From Streptomyces griseoluteus (GTDB taxonomy: Bacteria > Actinomycetota > Actinomycetes > Streptomycetales > Streptomycetaceae), in contig NZ_SRRU01000002.1 of the NCBI RefSeq assembly GCF_004784465.1, positions 310,001 through 374,000 of the forward strand: DNA of 64,000 nt. The letters are read 5' to 3'. Numbering within the stretch: position 1 is the first letter of the stretch; the number at the start of each line of letters is the position of its first letter. The notes under the pieces are model-generated. The model searched no databases and was not told where the DNA came from. It was given only the letters and a program-made list of their open reading frames with translations. Both the position numbers and the translations under genes were made by a program. Below are positions 52,049 through 59,650 of this stretch, piece by piece.

Positions 52049-53392
52049 ATGGTGGAGACCGCGGGCGGGGGGCCGGAGGACGGCACCGCCGAGGTGCTTG
52101 ACCGTCCGCTGCCCGACGGCGTGCGCCGCCGGGTCGTGGGAATCGTCTCGGACGCCTTCGGCGCCCTCACCATGGCCGAACTGCCCGCCCCCCTGCGCCA
52201 GTACGCCCGGTTCACACCGACCCGGCGGGCCAAGTTCGCCGGGAACGCGATGGCCGCCGCGCTGGAGACCGAACGCCTCTTCCGGCAGCGGATCGCCGAG
52301 CGCTACAAGGAGACCCAGCCCGAGCTGTGCGGCGCGCTGGAGGCGGGCTCACCGCCCCCGGCCGCCGACCCCCTCGACGTCGCGGCCGCCGCCTATGTGC
52401 TGCGCCCGCCCGGCTGGGCCAAGCTGGTCGCGGCGGCCGGCGAGGAGGCCCAGCGCGCGGACGCCGAGCGCGTGGACGAGGAGAGCCGCGCCGAGCTGGA
52501 GAAGCTCCGCGAGGAGCTGGAGCGGGCCCGCGAGCACACCCGCGCCGAGACCGCCCGGCTGCGCGCCGAACTGGACGCGGCCAGGAAGGAGGCCGACGCG
52601 CTGCACCGCAAGCTGCGCTCGGCCCTGAGCGACGTCAAGCGCGGGGAGGCCGCGCTGCGCAAGGAGCGCGCCGAGACCGAGTCCGCGCGGGCCGAGGGCC
52701 AGGCGGCCCTCTCCGCCGCCGAGAGCGAGTCCCGCCGGCTCAGGACCCGCCTGGGTGAGTCGGAGGCCGCGCTGGAGGCGACCCGCCGTGCGGTCCGCGA
52801 GGGCCGCAGCGTGGAGGACATGCGGGTACGGCTGCTGCTCGACACCGTCCTGGAGGCGGCCCAGGGGCTGCGCCGCGAACTCGCCCTGCCCCCGGTGTCG
52901 GTGCGCCCGGCGGAGACCGTGGACGCCGTCGAGCCGGGCCGGATGACGCCGAAGGACATCGCCGCCCGCGCCCTGTCCGAGCACGACCCGGCCATCCTCG
53001 ACCAGTTGCTGGCGCTGCCGCAGGCCCATCTGGTGGTCGACGGCTACAACGTCACCAAGACCGGCTATCCGCAGATGCCGCTGGAGAAGCAGCGGCTCAG
53101 ACTGCTCGGCCAGCTCTCCGCGCTCGCCGCGCAGACCGGCGCCGAGGTCACCTGTGTCTTCGACGGCGCCGAACTGGTCGCCCCGGTACTGCTCGCGCCG
53201 CCGCGCGGCGTACGGGTGCTGTTCTCCAAGCCGGGCGTGACGGCGGACGAGCTGATCCGCCAGCTCGTGCGCGCCGAGCCGCCGGGCCGGCCGGTCATCG
53301 TGGCCTCCACCGACCGCGAGGTGGCGGACGGCGTCGCACGCGCCGGGGCGCGCCCGGTGGCCTCTGCGGTACTTCTCAAGCGACTGTCCTGA
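52049..53392 (+). CDS. NYN domain (YacP-like) protein with long coiled coil
   Basis: A 447-residue protein in three parts. Residues 1-130 are an alpha-helical domain (FGALTMAELPAPLRQYARFTP). Residues 135-260 are a long charged coiled coil (EELERAREHTRAETARLRAEL, cited in part: ERAREHTRAETARL). Residues 290-447 are a NYN/YacP PIN-like nuclease domain with conserved acidic positions in HLVVDGYNVTKTGYP, VTCVFDGAEL and IVASTDREVADGV. YacP-type NYN proteins are endoribonucleases in rRNA or mRNA processing (Rae1 in Bacillus); the same role here is likely but not shown. The GTG or ATG at 52049 is the only sensible start. Confidence 0.85.
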   Translation: MVETAGGGPEDGTAEVLDRPLPDGVRRRVVGIVSDAFGALTMAELPAPLRQYARFTPTRRAKFAGNAMAAALETERLFRQRIAERYKETQPELCGALEAGSPPPAADPLDVAAAAYVLRPPGWAKLVAAAGEEAQRADAERVDEESRAELEKLREELERAREHTRAETARLRAELDAARKEADALHRKLRSALSDVKRGEAALRKERAETESARAEGQAALSAAESESRRLRTRLGESEAALEATRRAVREGRSVEDMRVRLLLDTVLEAAQGLRRELALPPVSVRPAETVDAVEPGRMTPKDIAARALSEHDPAILDQLLALPQAHLVVDGYNVTKTGYPQMPLEKQRLRLLGQLSALAAQTGAEVTCVFDGAELVAPVLLAPPRGVRVLFSKPGVTADELIRQLVRAEPPGRPVIVASTDREVADGVARAGARPVASAVLLKRLS

Positions 53393-53521
53393 ACGCCCAA
53401 CGGACACGTGACCTGCCCCAATTGAGGGCTTCTGTGGACGACGGAAAGTCAACCCGCTGTCACGCCCGGTGCGTTGAGTGCAAAATATGCAGCGAGGGAC
53501 TGGATTTTTTGCTGTGAGGAT

Positions 53522-53551
53522 TTGAACTGATCACAACCGGGTCACTAGGGT
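53522..53551 (+). promoter_or_regulatory. Predicted vegetative promoter of the first NlpC/P60 gene
   Basis: TTGAAC (53522-53527), 18-base spacer, TAGGGT (53546-53551), about 50 bases upstream of the GTG start. The palindrome GGTTCGAACC (53553-53562) covers the expected start of transcription, and the palindrome GTGATCAC lies at 53572-53579. Confidence 0.5.
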
Positions 53552-53602
53552 CGGTTCGAACCTCCGAGCGGGTGATCACTCACAAGAAGGAGTTCGTCCT
53601 CA

Positions 53603-54643
53603 GTGGCGTCCCATCGTCGACCCAAGCAGCCGAGCCGCACGCGTGTCACCGTGCTCACCACCGCGGCGGCCGCCGCCGTCGCGCTGAGCGCGAACGCGGC
53701 CAACGCAGCCCCGAGCGAGAAGCCGGGCAAGACCGAGGTCAAGGCGCAGGTCGACAAGCTCTACGAGCAGGCCGAGCAGGCCACCGAGAAGTACAACGGC
53801 GCCAAGGAGAAGCAGGAGAAGCTCCAGAAGGAGATCTCCACGATCCAGGACAACGTCGCCCGCGGCCAGCAGGACCTCAACAAGCTGCGCGACGGCCTCG
53901 GTTCGCTCGCCACCGCCCAGTACCGCAGCGGCGGCATCGACCCCTCGGTCCAGCTCTTCCTCTCCGCGGACCCGGACGACTACCTCGACAAGGCGTCCAC
54001 GCTCGACCAGTTGAGCGGTCAGCAGGTCGAGGCGCTGAAGAAGATCCAGGACAAGCAGCGCGAACTCGCCCAGCAGCGCGCCGAGGCCACCGAGAAGCTC
54101 AAGGACCTCGCCTCCACCCGCACCGAGCTGGGCAAGAAGAAGAAGGAGGTCCAGGGCAAGCTGGGCGAGGCGCAGCGCCTGCTCAACACCCTGACCGCCA
54201 AGGAGAAGCAGGCGCTCGCCGCCGAACAGCAGCGCGCCGACCGCTCCTCCAGCGAGCGCGTCCAGCTCGGCCACGCCGTCCCCGCCTCGGGCCGCGCCGG
54301 AGCCGCGTTCTCCGCCGCCCAGAGCAAGATCGGCACCCCGTACGTCTACGGCGCCACCGGTCCCTCCTCGTACGACTGCTCGGGTCTGACCTCCTGGGCC
54401 TACGCCCAGGCCGGTGTCTCCATCCCGCGCACCTCCGAGGCGCAGGCCAACATCGGCACCCGGATCTACTCCACGAGCGACCTCCAGGTCGGCGACCTCG
54501 TCTTCTTCTTCAACGACATCCACCACGTCGGTCTCTACGCGGGCAACGGCCAGGTCCTGCACGCCCCGCGCACCGGCACGGTCGTCCGCTACGAGTCCAT
54601 GAGCACCATCGGCGGCCCCTTCATGTTCGGCGTGCGCGTCTGA
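53603..54643 (+). CDS. Secreted NlpC/P60 peptidoglycan endopeptidase
   Basis: A 346-residue protein: signal peptide (basic SHRRPKQPSRTR, hydrophobic core to about residue 36, cleavage after ANA), a coiled coil of about 165 residues (VDKLYEQAEQATEKYN onward, with QYRSGGIDPSVQLFLSADP), and a C-terminal NlpC/P60 domain from about residue 235. The catalytic cysteine is Cys259 in SSYDCSGLTSWAY and the histidine is His308 in DIHHVGLYAG, with HAPRTG after it. The layout is that of RipA-like hydrolases, in which the coiled coil regulates activity. GTG start at 53603 after AAGAAGGAGTTCG. Its paralogue follows at 54869. Confidence 0.93.
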   Translation: MASHRRPKQPSRTRVTVLTTAAAAAVALSANAANAAPSEKPGKTEVKAQVDKLYEQAEQATEKYNGAKEKQEKLQKEISTIQDNVARGQQDLNKLRDGLGSLATAQYRSGGIDPSVQLFLSADPDDYLDKASTLDQLSGQQVEALKKIQDKQRELAQQRAEATEKLKDLASTRTELGKKKKEVQGKLGEAQRLLNTLTAKEKQALAAEQQRADRSSSERVQLGHAVPASGRAGAAFSAAQSKIGTPYVYGATGPSSYDCSGLTSWAYAQAGVSIPRTSEAQANIGTRIYSTSDLQVGDLVFFFNDIHHVGLYAGNGQVLHAPRTGTVVRYESMSTIGGPFMFGVRV

Positions 54644-54697
54644 CACCCTCGCCCCACCCGCCCGAACGGGCGAATCACGGCACCGCGCGACCCCTGG

Positions 54698-54731
54698 CGC
54701 CCCGCCGCTGACCTGCGTCGGCGCCGGGGCG
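54698..54731 (+). terminator. Probable terminator between the two NlpC/P60 genes
   Basis: CGCCCCG pairs with CGGGGCG around a 20-base loop that can itself pair partly (GGCGCC). A smaller hairpin CGCCCG/CGGGCG lies at 54659-54672. The 225-base gap shows no other element. Confidence 0.4.
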
Positions 54732-54868
54732 TCACCGTGTGGGCGCACGGCGGTCGTTGGCCGGTGGGTGCCGCTGCGGCTACTGTCTGCCGCGTTTCCC
54801 CGGCGCCGAGGGCCCCCGCCCGTCCGCGCGCCGGGGGACGGTTCCCGTCGTCCAGGGGAAGGACCGCC

Positions 54869-55873
54869 GTGGCGTCCCATCGCCGTCCCGCAACATCCGG
54901 ATGCGACCGGGGCGCAGCCGCCCTGTGCGTGCTGTCGGCCGCGGCCGCCGCCCTCGGCGCCGTACCCGCCGCACACGCGGCGCCCCGCGACGGCGCCCGC
55001 GCCGAACTGGACCGGCTCTACGCCCAGGCCGAGCGTGCCACCGAGGACTACGACCGGGCCGACGAACGCGCGGACAGGCTGCGCCGCGAGGTCCGCGACG
55101 CCCAGGACCACATCGCCCGCACCCAGCAGCGGGTCAACTCCCTGCGGGATCAGCTCGGTTCGCTGGCCGGAGCCGAGTACCGCTCCGGCGGTATCGGCCC
55201 GGCGGTCGCCCTCCTGTTCTCCGCCGACCCCGAGGACTACCTCGACAAGGCGTCCGTCGTCGACCGCATCGGCACCCGTCAGGCCGGACAACTGCGCGAA
55301 CTGAGCGTCGCGTTGCGCGACCTCGCCCAGGAGCGGGCGGAGGCGGAGGCCAAGCTCGGCGACCTGGAGCGCAGCCGCAAGGCGGTCGCCGCGCACAAGC
55401 GGAAGGTACGGGAGCGCCTCACCAGCGCCCGGCGCCTGTTCGACTCCCTGTCCGCCGCCGACCGCGCCGACTACAACCGGTCCTCCCGCTCCGGCCGCCC
55501 CGACCTCACCGGCCTCGGTGACCTCGACCCCCGTGCCGCCGCCGCGCTCGCCGCGGCCCGCTCCGCCCTCGGCCGGCCCTATGTGTGGGGCGCCAACGGG
55601 CCCTCCGGCTTCGACTGTTCCGGCCTCATGCAGTGGTCGTACGCCAGGGCGGGCGTCCAGCTCCCGCGCACCTCGCAGGCCCAGCGCGACGCCGGACACC
55701 GGGTCCCGCTCTCCCAGGCCCGCCCCGGCGACCTGGTGATCTACCGCTCCGACGCCAGCCATGTGGCGATGTACGTCGGCGACGGCCTGGTGATCCACGC
55801 GCCCCACCCCGGCGCGGCGGTGCGCTACGAACGGGTCGGGATGCTCCCGGTCTCCGCGGTGACCCGGCCCTGA
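54869..55873 (+). CDS. Secreted NlpC/P60 peptidoglycan endopeptidase (paralogue)
   Basis: A 334-residue protein of the same architecture as the gene before it: signal peptide (cysteine-containing GCDRGAAALCVLSAAA, cleavage after AHA), coiled coil (ELDRLYAQAERATEDYD, EYRSGGIGPAVALLFSADP), and NlpC/P60 domain. Catalytic Cys250 is in SGFDCSGLMQWSY and the histidine is in DASHVAMYVGDG. It even starts with the same VASHRRP heptapeptide from GTG at 54869, after GGGGAAGGACCGCC. The pair looks like a tandem duplication that has diverged most in the coiled coil and C-terminal end. Confidence 0.92.
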   Translation: MASHRRPATSGCDRGAAALCVLSAAAAALGAVPAAHAAPRDGARAELDRLYAQAERATEDYDRADERADRLRREVRDAQDHIARTQQRVNSLRDQLGSLAGAEYRSGGIGPAVALLFSADPEDYLDKASVVDRIGTRQAGQLRELSVALRDLAQERAEAEAKLGDLERSRKAVAAHKRKVRERLTSARRLFDSLSAADRADYNRSSRSGRPDLTGLGDLDPRAAAALAAARSALGRPYVWGANGPSGFDCSGLMQWSYARAGVQLPRTSQAQRDAGHRVPLSQARPGDLVIYRSDASHVAMYVGDGLVIHAPHPGAAVRYERVGMLPVSAVTRP

Positions 55874-55902
55874 GCCCTGCCCGCACCCCGTACGATCGGA
55901 CG

Positions 55903-57090
55903 GTGGCCGGCCGGGACGGAGCGTGGCGAGCAGCGGCGGCGGGACTCTGCCTGCTGCTCCTGCCGGCGTTCTCCGGATGCGGCCACCGCACCCCCGGCAC
56001 CGGCGCCCGCGCCGAGGTGCAGCGGGTGCTCGACCGCCGGGCCACCGCCCTGCTGGGCCACGACGAGGCCGCGTACGCCACCACCGGCACGCGCGTCCCG
56101 TACAACCGGCTCCGGGCCCTCCCGCTGGCCTCCTGGGCCTACCGGATCACCTCGCTGCGCCGGGACGGCACCAGCGCCGACGCCGAGCTGAGCTACCGGG
56201 TCGCCGGGCAGGACACCGCGCCCGTCACCGCCCGGCGCACCCTCACCCTGAGCCACACCGCGGACGGCGGCTGGTACGTCGCCGCCGAGGGGCCCGCGCA
56301 GGGCGCGGGGCAGCAGCTCTGGGACCAGGGGCCGGTCACCGCCGTCAGCGGCGCGCACAGCCTGGTGCTGGGCACCGGCCAGAGCACCGGCGAGCTGCGC
56401 GGTTACGCCCGGCTCGCCGACCGCGCCGTACCGGCCGTCTCCCGCGCCTGGGGCGCCCGGTGGGCCCGGCGGGTGGTCGTGCTGGTGCCGCGCTCGCTGG
56501 ACGGCATGGCCGCGCTGCTCGGCTCGCCCGCCGCCCGGTACCGGGGCATCGCCGCCGTCACCACCGCCGAGACACCGGGCGCCGGGCGGGCCCCCGCCGA
56601 CCGGGTGGTGGTCAACCCGGAGGCGTACGCGGCCCTCGGTGACCTGGGCAGACAGGTCGTGCTCACCCACGAGACCACCCATGTCGCCACCCGCTCGGCG
56701 ACCACCGCCGCCACGCCGCTCTGGCTCTCCGAGGGATACGCCGACTGGACCGGCTACGTGGGCACCGGCCGCACCCCCGCCGAGGTCGCCCCCGAGCTGA
56801 CCCGCGCGGTCGCGGACGGGCGCGTCCCCGTAGCGCTCCCCGCCGACAAGGACTTCGGGTTCACCGGTGACCCGGCCGGTCTGGCCCGCGCCTACGAGTC
56901 CGGCTGGCTGGCCTGCCGGATGATCGCCGAGCGCTGGGGCGAGGAGGAACTGCGCGTCTTCTACCGGGCCGTCGGGGCCCACCGCCGCCGGGCGGGCGCG
57001 GTGGAGGGGGCGCTGAAGCAGGTGCTGGACACCACCCCGGAGGAGTTCACCGCCCAGTGGCAGGACTACGTCCGGGACCGACTGGGCTGA
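55903..57090 (+). CDS. Lipoprotein with HExxH zinc-metallopeptidase motif
   Basis: A 395-residue lipoprotein (lipobox LLPAFSGC, cysteine about residue 26). The middle part resembles a NTF2/SnoaL-like helical-sheet region (about 30-135). The C-terminal half has the gluzincin motif VLTHETTHVATRS (His256, Glu257, His260) and a downstream EGYADWTGYVG whose Glu277 is well placed as third zinc ligand, as in peptidase MA-like and M1/M61-related proteins. Annotation tools often leave it as hypothetical. The GTG at 55903 is chosen because it puts the lipobox at a normal distance. It follows the NlpC/P60 pair by 29 bases, so it may share their transcript and act at the cell wall. Confidence 0.78.
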   Translation: MAGRDGAWRAAAAGLCLLLLPAFSGCGHRTPGTGARAEVQRVLDRRATALLGHDEAAYATTGTRVPYNRLRALPLASWAYRITSLRRDGTSADAELSYRVAGQDTAPVTARRTLTLSHTADGGWYVAAEGPAQGAGQQLWDQGPVTAVSGAHSLVLGTGQSTGELRGYARLADRAVPAVSRAWGARWARRVVVLVPRSLDGMAALLGSPAARYRGIAAVTTAETPGAGRAPADRVVVNPEAYAALGDLGRQVVLTHETTHVATRSATTAATPLWLSEGYADWTGYVGTGRTPAEVAPELTRAVADGRVPVALPADKDFGFTGDPAGLARAYESGWLACRMIAERWGEEELRVFYRAVGAHRRRAGAVEGALKQVLDTTPEEFTAQWQDYVRDRLG

Positions 57091-57093
57091 GCC

Positions 57094-58329
57094 TCACGGG
57101 GAGACGGGCGACTCGTCCGCGCGGTCCGCCGCGGCGGGGACGGACGCGAGGGGCGCCGGGGACACGGTGGCGCGCCACAGGCGGCGGGCCGCCGCGAGGG
57201 AGGCGGCGACCAGCAGGCCGTTGCGCACGACCATCAGCGTCACGCCGTACCAGTCGCTCGTCACCACGTGGATGAAGCCGAGCGGGAACTCCAGCACCGT
57301 CACCAGGGACGCCACGGCCACCATCAGCGCGGGCGCGGTCATCCGGGACGCGCGGTGGGTCAGGCACACCGCGGCCAGGCCGGTCAGCCACACCAGGTAC
57401 TGCGGGCTGATCACCCTGCTGGTCACCGTGAACAGCAGCACCGCCGTGAACGCGGCCTCGGGGAGGGTCAGTTCGTCGGTCCGCACCACCCGCAGCCGCC
57501 ACAGCACCAGCCAGCCGAACGCCGCCCCGGTCAGCACCAGCGCCGCCGTGCTCACCACCCCGACCCACGGGCCCAGGAACTCGATCGAGCCGTAGTTCAG
57601 CAGCACCTGGCCCTCCCAGCCGAAGTGCCGGGCCACATGGAAGACCAGCGCGCCCAGCGACTCCACCTCGGTGCCCCGGTCCCGCTGGAAGGTCAGGAAG
57701 GCGAAGGCGCCCGGCATGGAGACCGCGAACAGGGCCGCCAGCCCCGACGCCGTCACCGCCGCCGACGCCCACGGACGGCGCCGGAAGGACCCCGTCAGCA
57801 GCAGTGCAGGCCAGACCTTCACCAGCGCGCCGAGCGCGGTCAGCACCCCGAAGGCGCGCGGATGCCGGGCGGCCACCAGCAGCGCGGCCACGGCCAGGGC
57901 GGTCACCATCACGTCGTAGCGGGCGTACACCGTCGGCCCGAGCAGCGGGACGGCGGCCGTCCACAGCCAGGCCCCGCGCGGCGAGCGGCCCGGCCTCCGG
58001 CCGTGGCGCACCAGGAGGACGAGCACCGCGAGGTCGGTGAGGCAGCACAGGACGAAGAAGGCGTCCGTGTAGTCCAGGAACGGCAGCAGGCCGGGGGAGA
58101 GGACCGCCAGCGCCGCCGCGGGCGGGTACTGCCAGGTCACGTCGTCCAGCGGAAACGTTCCCTGACGCAGGACCTCGTACCAGCCGCGGTAGATCACCGA
58201 CACGTCCGAGGTGACGTCCGGGCCCGCGACGGTGATCACCTTGAACACGGTCAGCAGCAGGACGGCACGGCTTGACCCCCACACCGCCGCGAGCCACGCC
58301 AGGGACCGCCCGGCGCCCTTCGTGTCCAC
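57094..58329 (-). CDS. GT87-like polyprenol-phosphate-dependent glycosyltransferase membrane protein
   Basis: A 411-residue membrane protein with ten or more helices. The first outer loop has DVTSDVSVIYRGWYEVLRQG, then WQYPPAAALAVL, YARYDVMVTALAVAALL and SRVISPQYLVWLTGLAA. These are the patterns of GT-C fold mannosyl- or arabinosyltransferases (GT87, PimE-related), which use polyprenyl-phosphate sugars outside the membrane. The GTG at 58329, with AGGGGATCAC before it, is preferred to the ATG at 58377. It lies opposite a PimB-like gene, and both may serve phosphatidylinositol mannoside or lipoglycan synthesis (inference). Confidence 0.8.
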   Translation of the reverse strand: MDTKGAGRSLAWLAAVWGSSRAVLLLTVFKVITVAGPDVTSDVSVIYRGWYEVLRQGTFPLDDVTWQYPPAAALAVLSPGLLPFLDYTDAFFVLCCLTDLAVLVLLVRHGRRPGRSPRGAWLWTAAVPLLGPTVYARYDVMVTALAVAALLVAARHPRAFGVLTALGALVKVWPALLLTGSFRRRPWASAAVTASGLAALFAVSMPGAFAFLTFQRDRGTEVESLGALVFHVARHFGWEGQVLLNYGSIEFLGPWVGVVSTAALVLTGAAFGWLVLWRLRVVRTDELTLPEAAFTAVLLFTVTSRVISPQYLVWLTGLAAVCLTHRASRMTAPALMVAVASLVTVLEFPLGFIHVVTSDWYGVTLMVVRNGLLVAASLAAARRLWRATVSPAPLASVPAAADRADESPVSP

Positions 58330-58457
58330 GTGATCCCCTGCCGTTCGGTCGTGTGTCGTGCGCGTCGGAAGACTCATGATGTCGTTTACGGCCGGGTCCC
58401 TGCCACAGACTCCGCCCGGCCCGGCCCCCGGCGGCCCACCCGGTAGGGTCGGCGGCG

Positions 58458-59600
58458 ATGCACAAGACCCTGATCGTGACCAACGACTTTCCGCCCCGCC
58501 CCGGCGGCATCCAGGCGTTCCTGCACAACATGGCGCTGCGCCTGGACCCGGACCGGGTCGTCGTCTACGCCTCCACCTGGAAGCGCGGCCGGGAGGGCGC
58601 CGCGGCGACCGCCGCCTTCGACGCCGAGCAGCCCTTCACCGTCGTACGCGACCGTACGACCATGCTGCTGCCCACACCGGGCGCGACCCGGCGGGCGGTG
58701 GGGCTGCTGCGGGAGCACGGCTGCACCTCGGTGTGGTTCGGGGCGGCGGCGCCGCTCGGGCTGATGGCACCGGCGCTGCGCCAGGCCGGCGCCGAGCGAC
58801 TGGTGGCCACCACCCACGGTCACGAGGCGGGCTGGGCCCAGTTGCCCGGCGCCCGCGGGCTGCTGCGCCGGATCGGTGAGTCCACGGACACCATCACCTA
58901 CCTCGGCGAGTACACCCGGTCCCGGATCGCCGCCGCGCTCACTCCTCAGGCGGCCGGGCACATGGTCCAGCTGCCGCCCGGCGTGGACGAGAAGACCTTC
59001 CACCCCGGCTCCGGCGGGGACGAGGTGCGCGCCCGGCTCGGGCTCACCGACCGGCCGGTCGTGGTGTGCGTCTCGCGGCTGGTGCCGAGGAAGGGCCAGG
59101 ACACCCTGATCCGGGCCATGCCCCGGATCCTCGCCGCCCAGCCGGACGCCGTACTGCTGATCGTGGGCGGCGGCCCCTACGAGGCCGACCTGCGCCGCCT
59201 GGCCGCCGGGACCGGCGTCGCGGACTCCGTACGGTTCACCGGCGCGGTGCCCTGGGCCGAGCTGCCCGCGCACTTCGGCGCCGGGGACGTGTTCGCCATG
59301 CCGTGCCGCACCCGGCGCGGCGGGCTGGACGTGGAGGGGCTCGGCATCGTCTACCTGGAGGCGTCCGCGACCGGGCTGCCCGTGGTCGCCGGTGACTCCG
59401 GCGGAGCGCCGGACGCCGTGCTCGACGGCGAGACCGGCTGGGTGGTCCGGGGCGGCGAACCCGCCGAGGCCGCCGAGCGGATCACCGCCCTCCTCGCCGA
59501 CGAGGGCCTGCGCCGCCGGATGGGCGAGCGCGGCAGGCGGTGGGTCGAGGAGAAGTGGCGCTGGGACCTGCTGGCCGAACGGCTGAAGGTGCTGCTCTGA
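58458..59600 (+). CDS. GT4 glycosyltransferase, PimB-like mannosyltransferase
   Basis: A 380-residue GT-B enzyme. N-terminal VTNDFPPRPGGIQAFLHN gives the acceptor-side glycine loop; the C-terminal domain has VSRLVPRKGQDTLIRAMP, LLIVGGGPYEADLRRL, VRFTGAVPWAELPAHF and the EX7E donor site EGLGIVYLEASATGLPV. It closely resembles corynebacterial and mycobacterial PimB' (GDP-mannose-dependent alpha-(1-6)-phosphatidylinositol monomannoside mannosyltransferase). Its position beside a long-chain acyl-CoA ligase gene and a GT87-like gene fits lipid glycosylation. The ATG at 58458 is the first start. Confidence 0.85.
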   Translation: MHKTLIVTNDFPPRPGGIQAFLHNMALRLDPDRVVVYASTWKRGREGAAATAAFDAEQPFTVVRDRTTMLLPTPGATRRAVGLLREHGCTSVWFGAAAPLGLMAPALRQAGAERLVATTHGHEAGWAQLPGARGLLRRIGESTDTITYLGEYTRSRIAAALTPQAAGHMVQLPPGVDEKTFHPGSGGDEVRARLGLTDRPVVVCVSRLVPRKGQDTLIRAMPRILAAQPDAVLLIVGGGPYEADLRRLAAGTGVADSVRFTGAVPWAELPAHFGAGDVFAMPCRTRRGGLDVEGLGIVYLEASATGLPVVAGDSGGAPDAVLDGETGWVVRGGEPAEAAERITALLADEGLRRRMGERGRRWVEEKWRWDLLAERLKVLL

Positions 59601-59604
59601 CGCG

Positions 59605-59631
59605 GCGGCGCCGGGGAATCCCCGGCGCCGC
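59605..59631. terminator. Bidirectional terminator between convergent genes
   Basis: Perfect 12-bp stem GCGGCGCCGGGG / CCCCGGCGCCGC with a 3-base loop, four bases after the glycosyltransferase stop; TCGGTTCTG follows on the plus strand. Confidence 0.75.
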
Positions 59632-59650
59632 TCGGTTCTGTGACGGTTCG

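Noticed and set aside
53393..53602. c-di-AMP (ydaO) riboswitch upstream of the NlpC/P60 gene
   Set aside because: Such riboswitches control wall hydrolases in actinobacteria, but the conserved ydaO blocks are absent and the leader after the predicted promoter is only about 45 bases.
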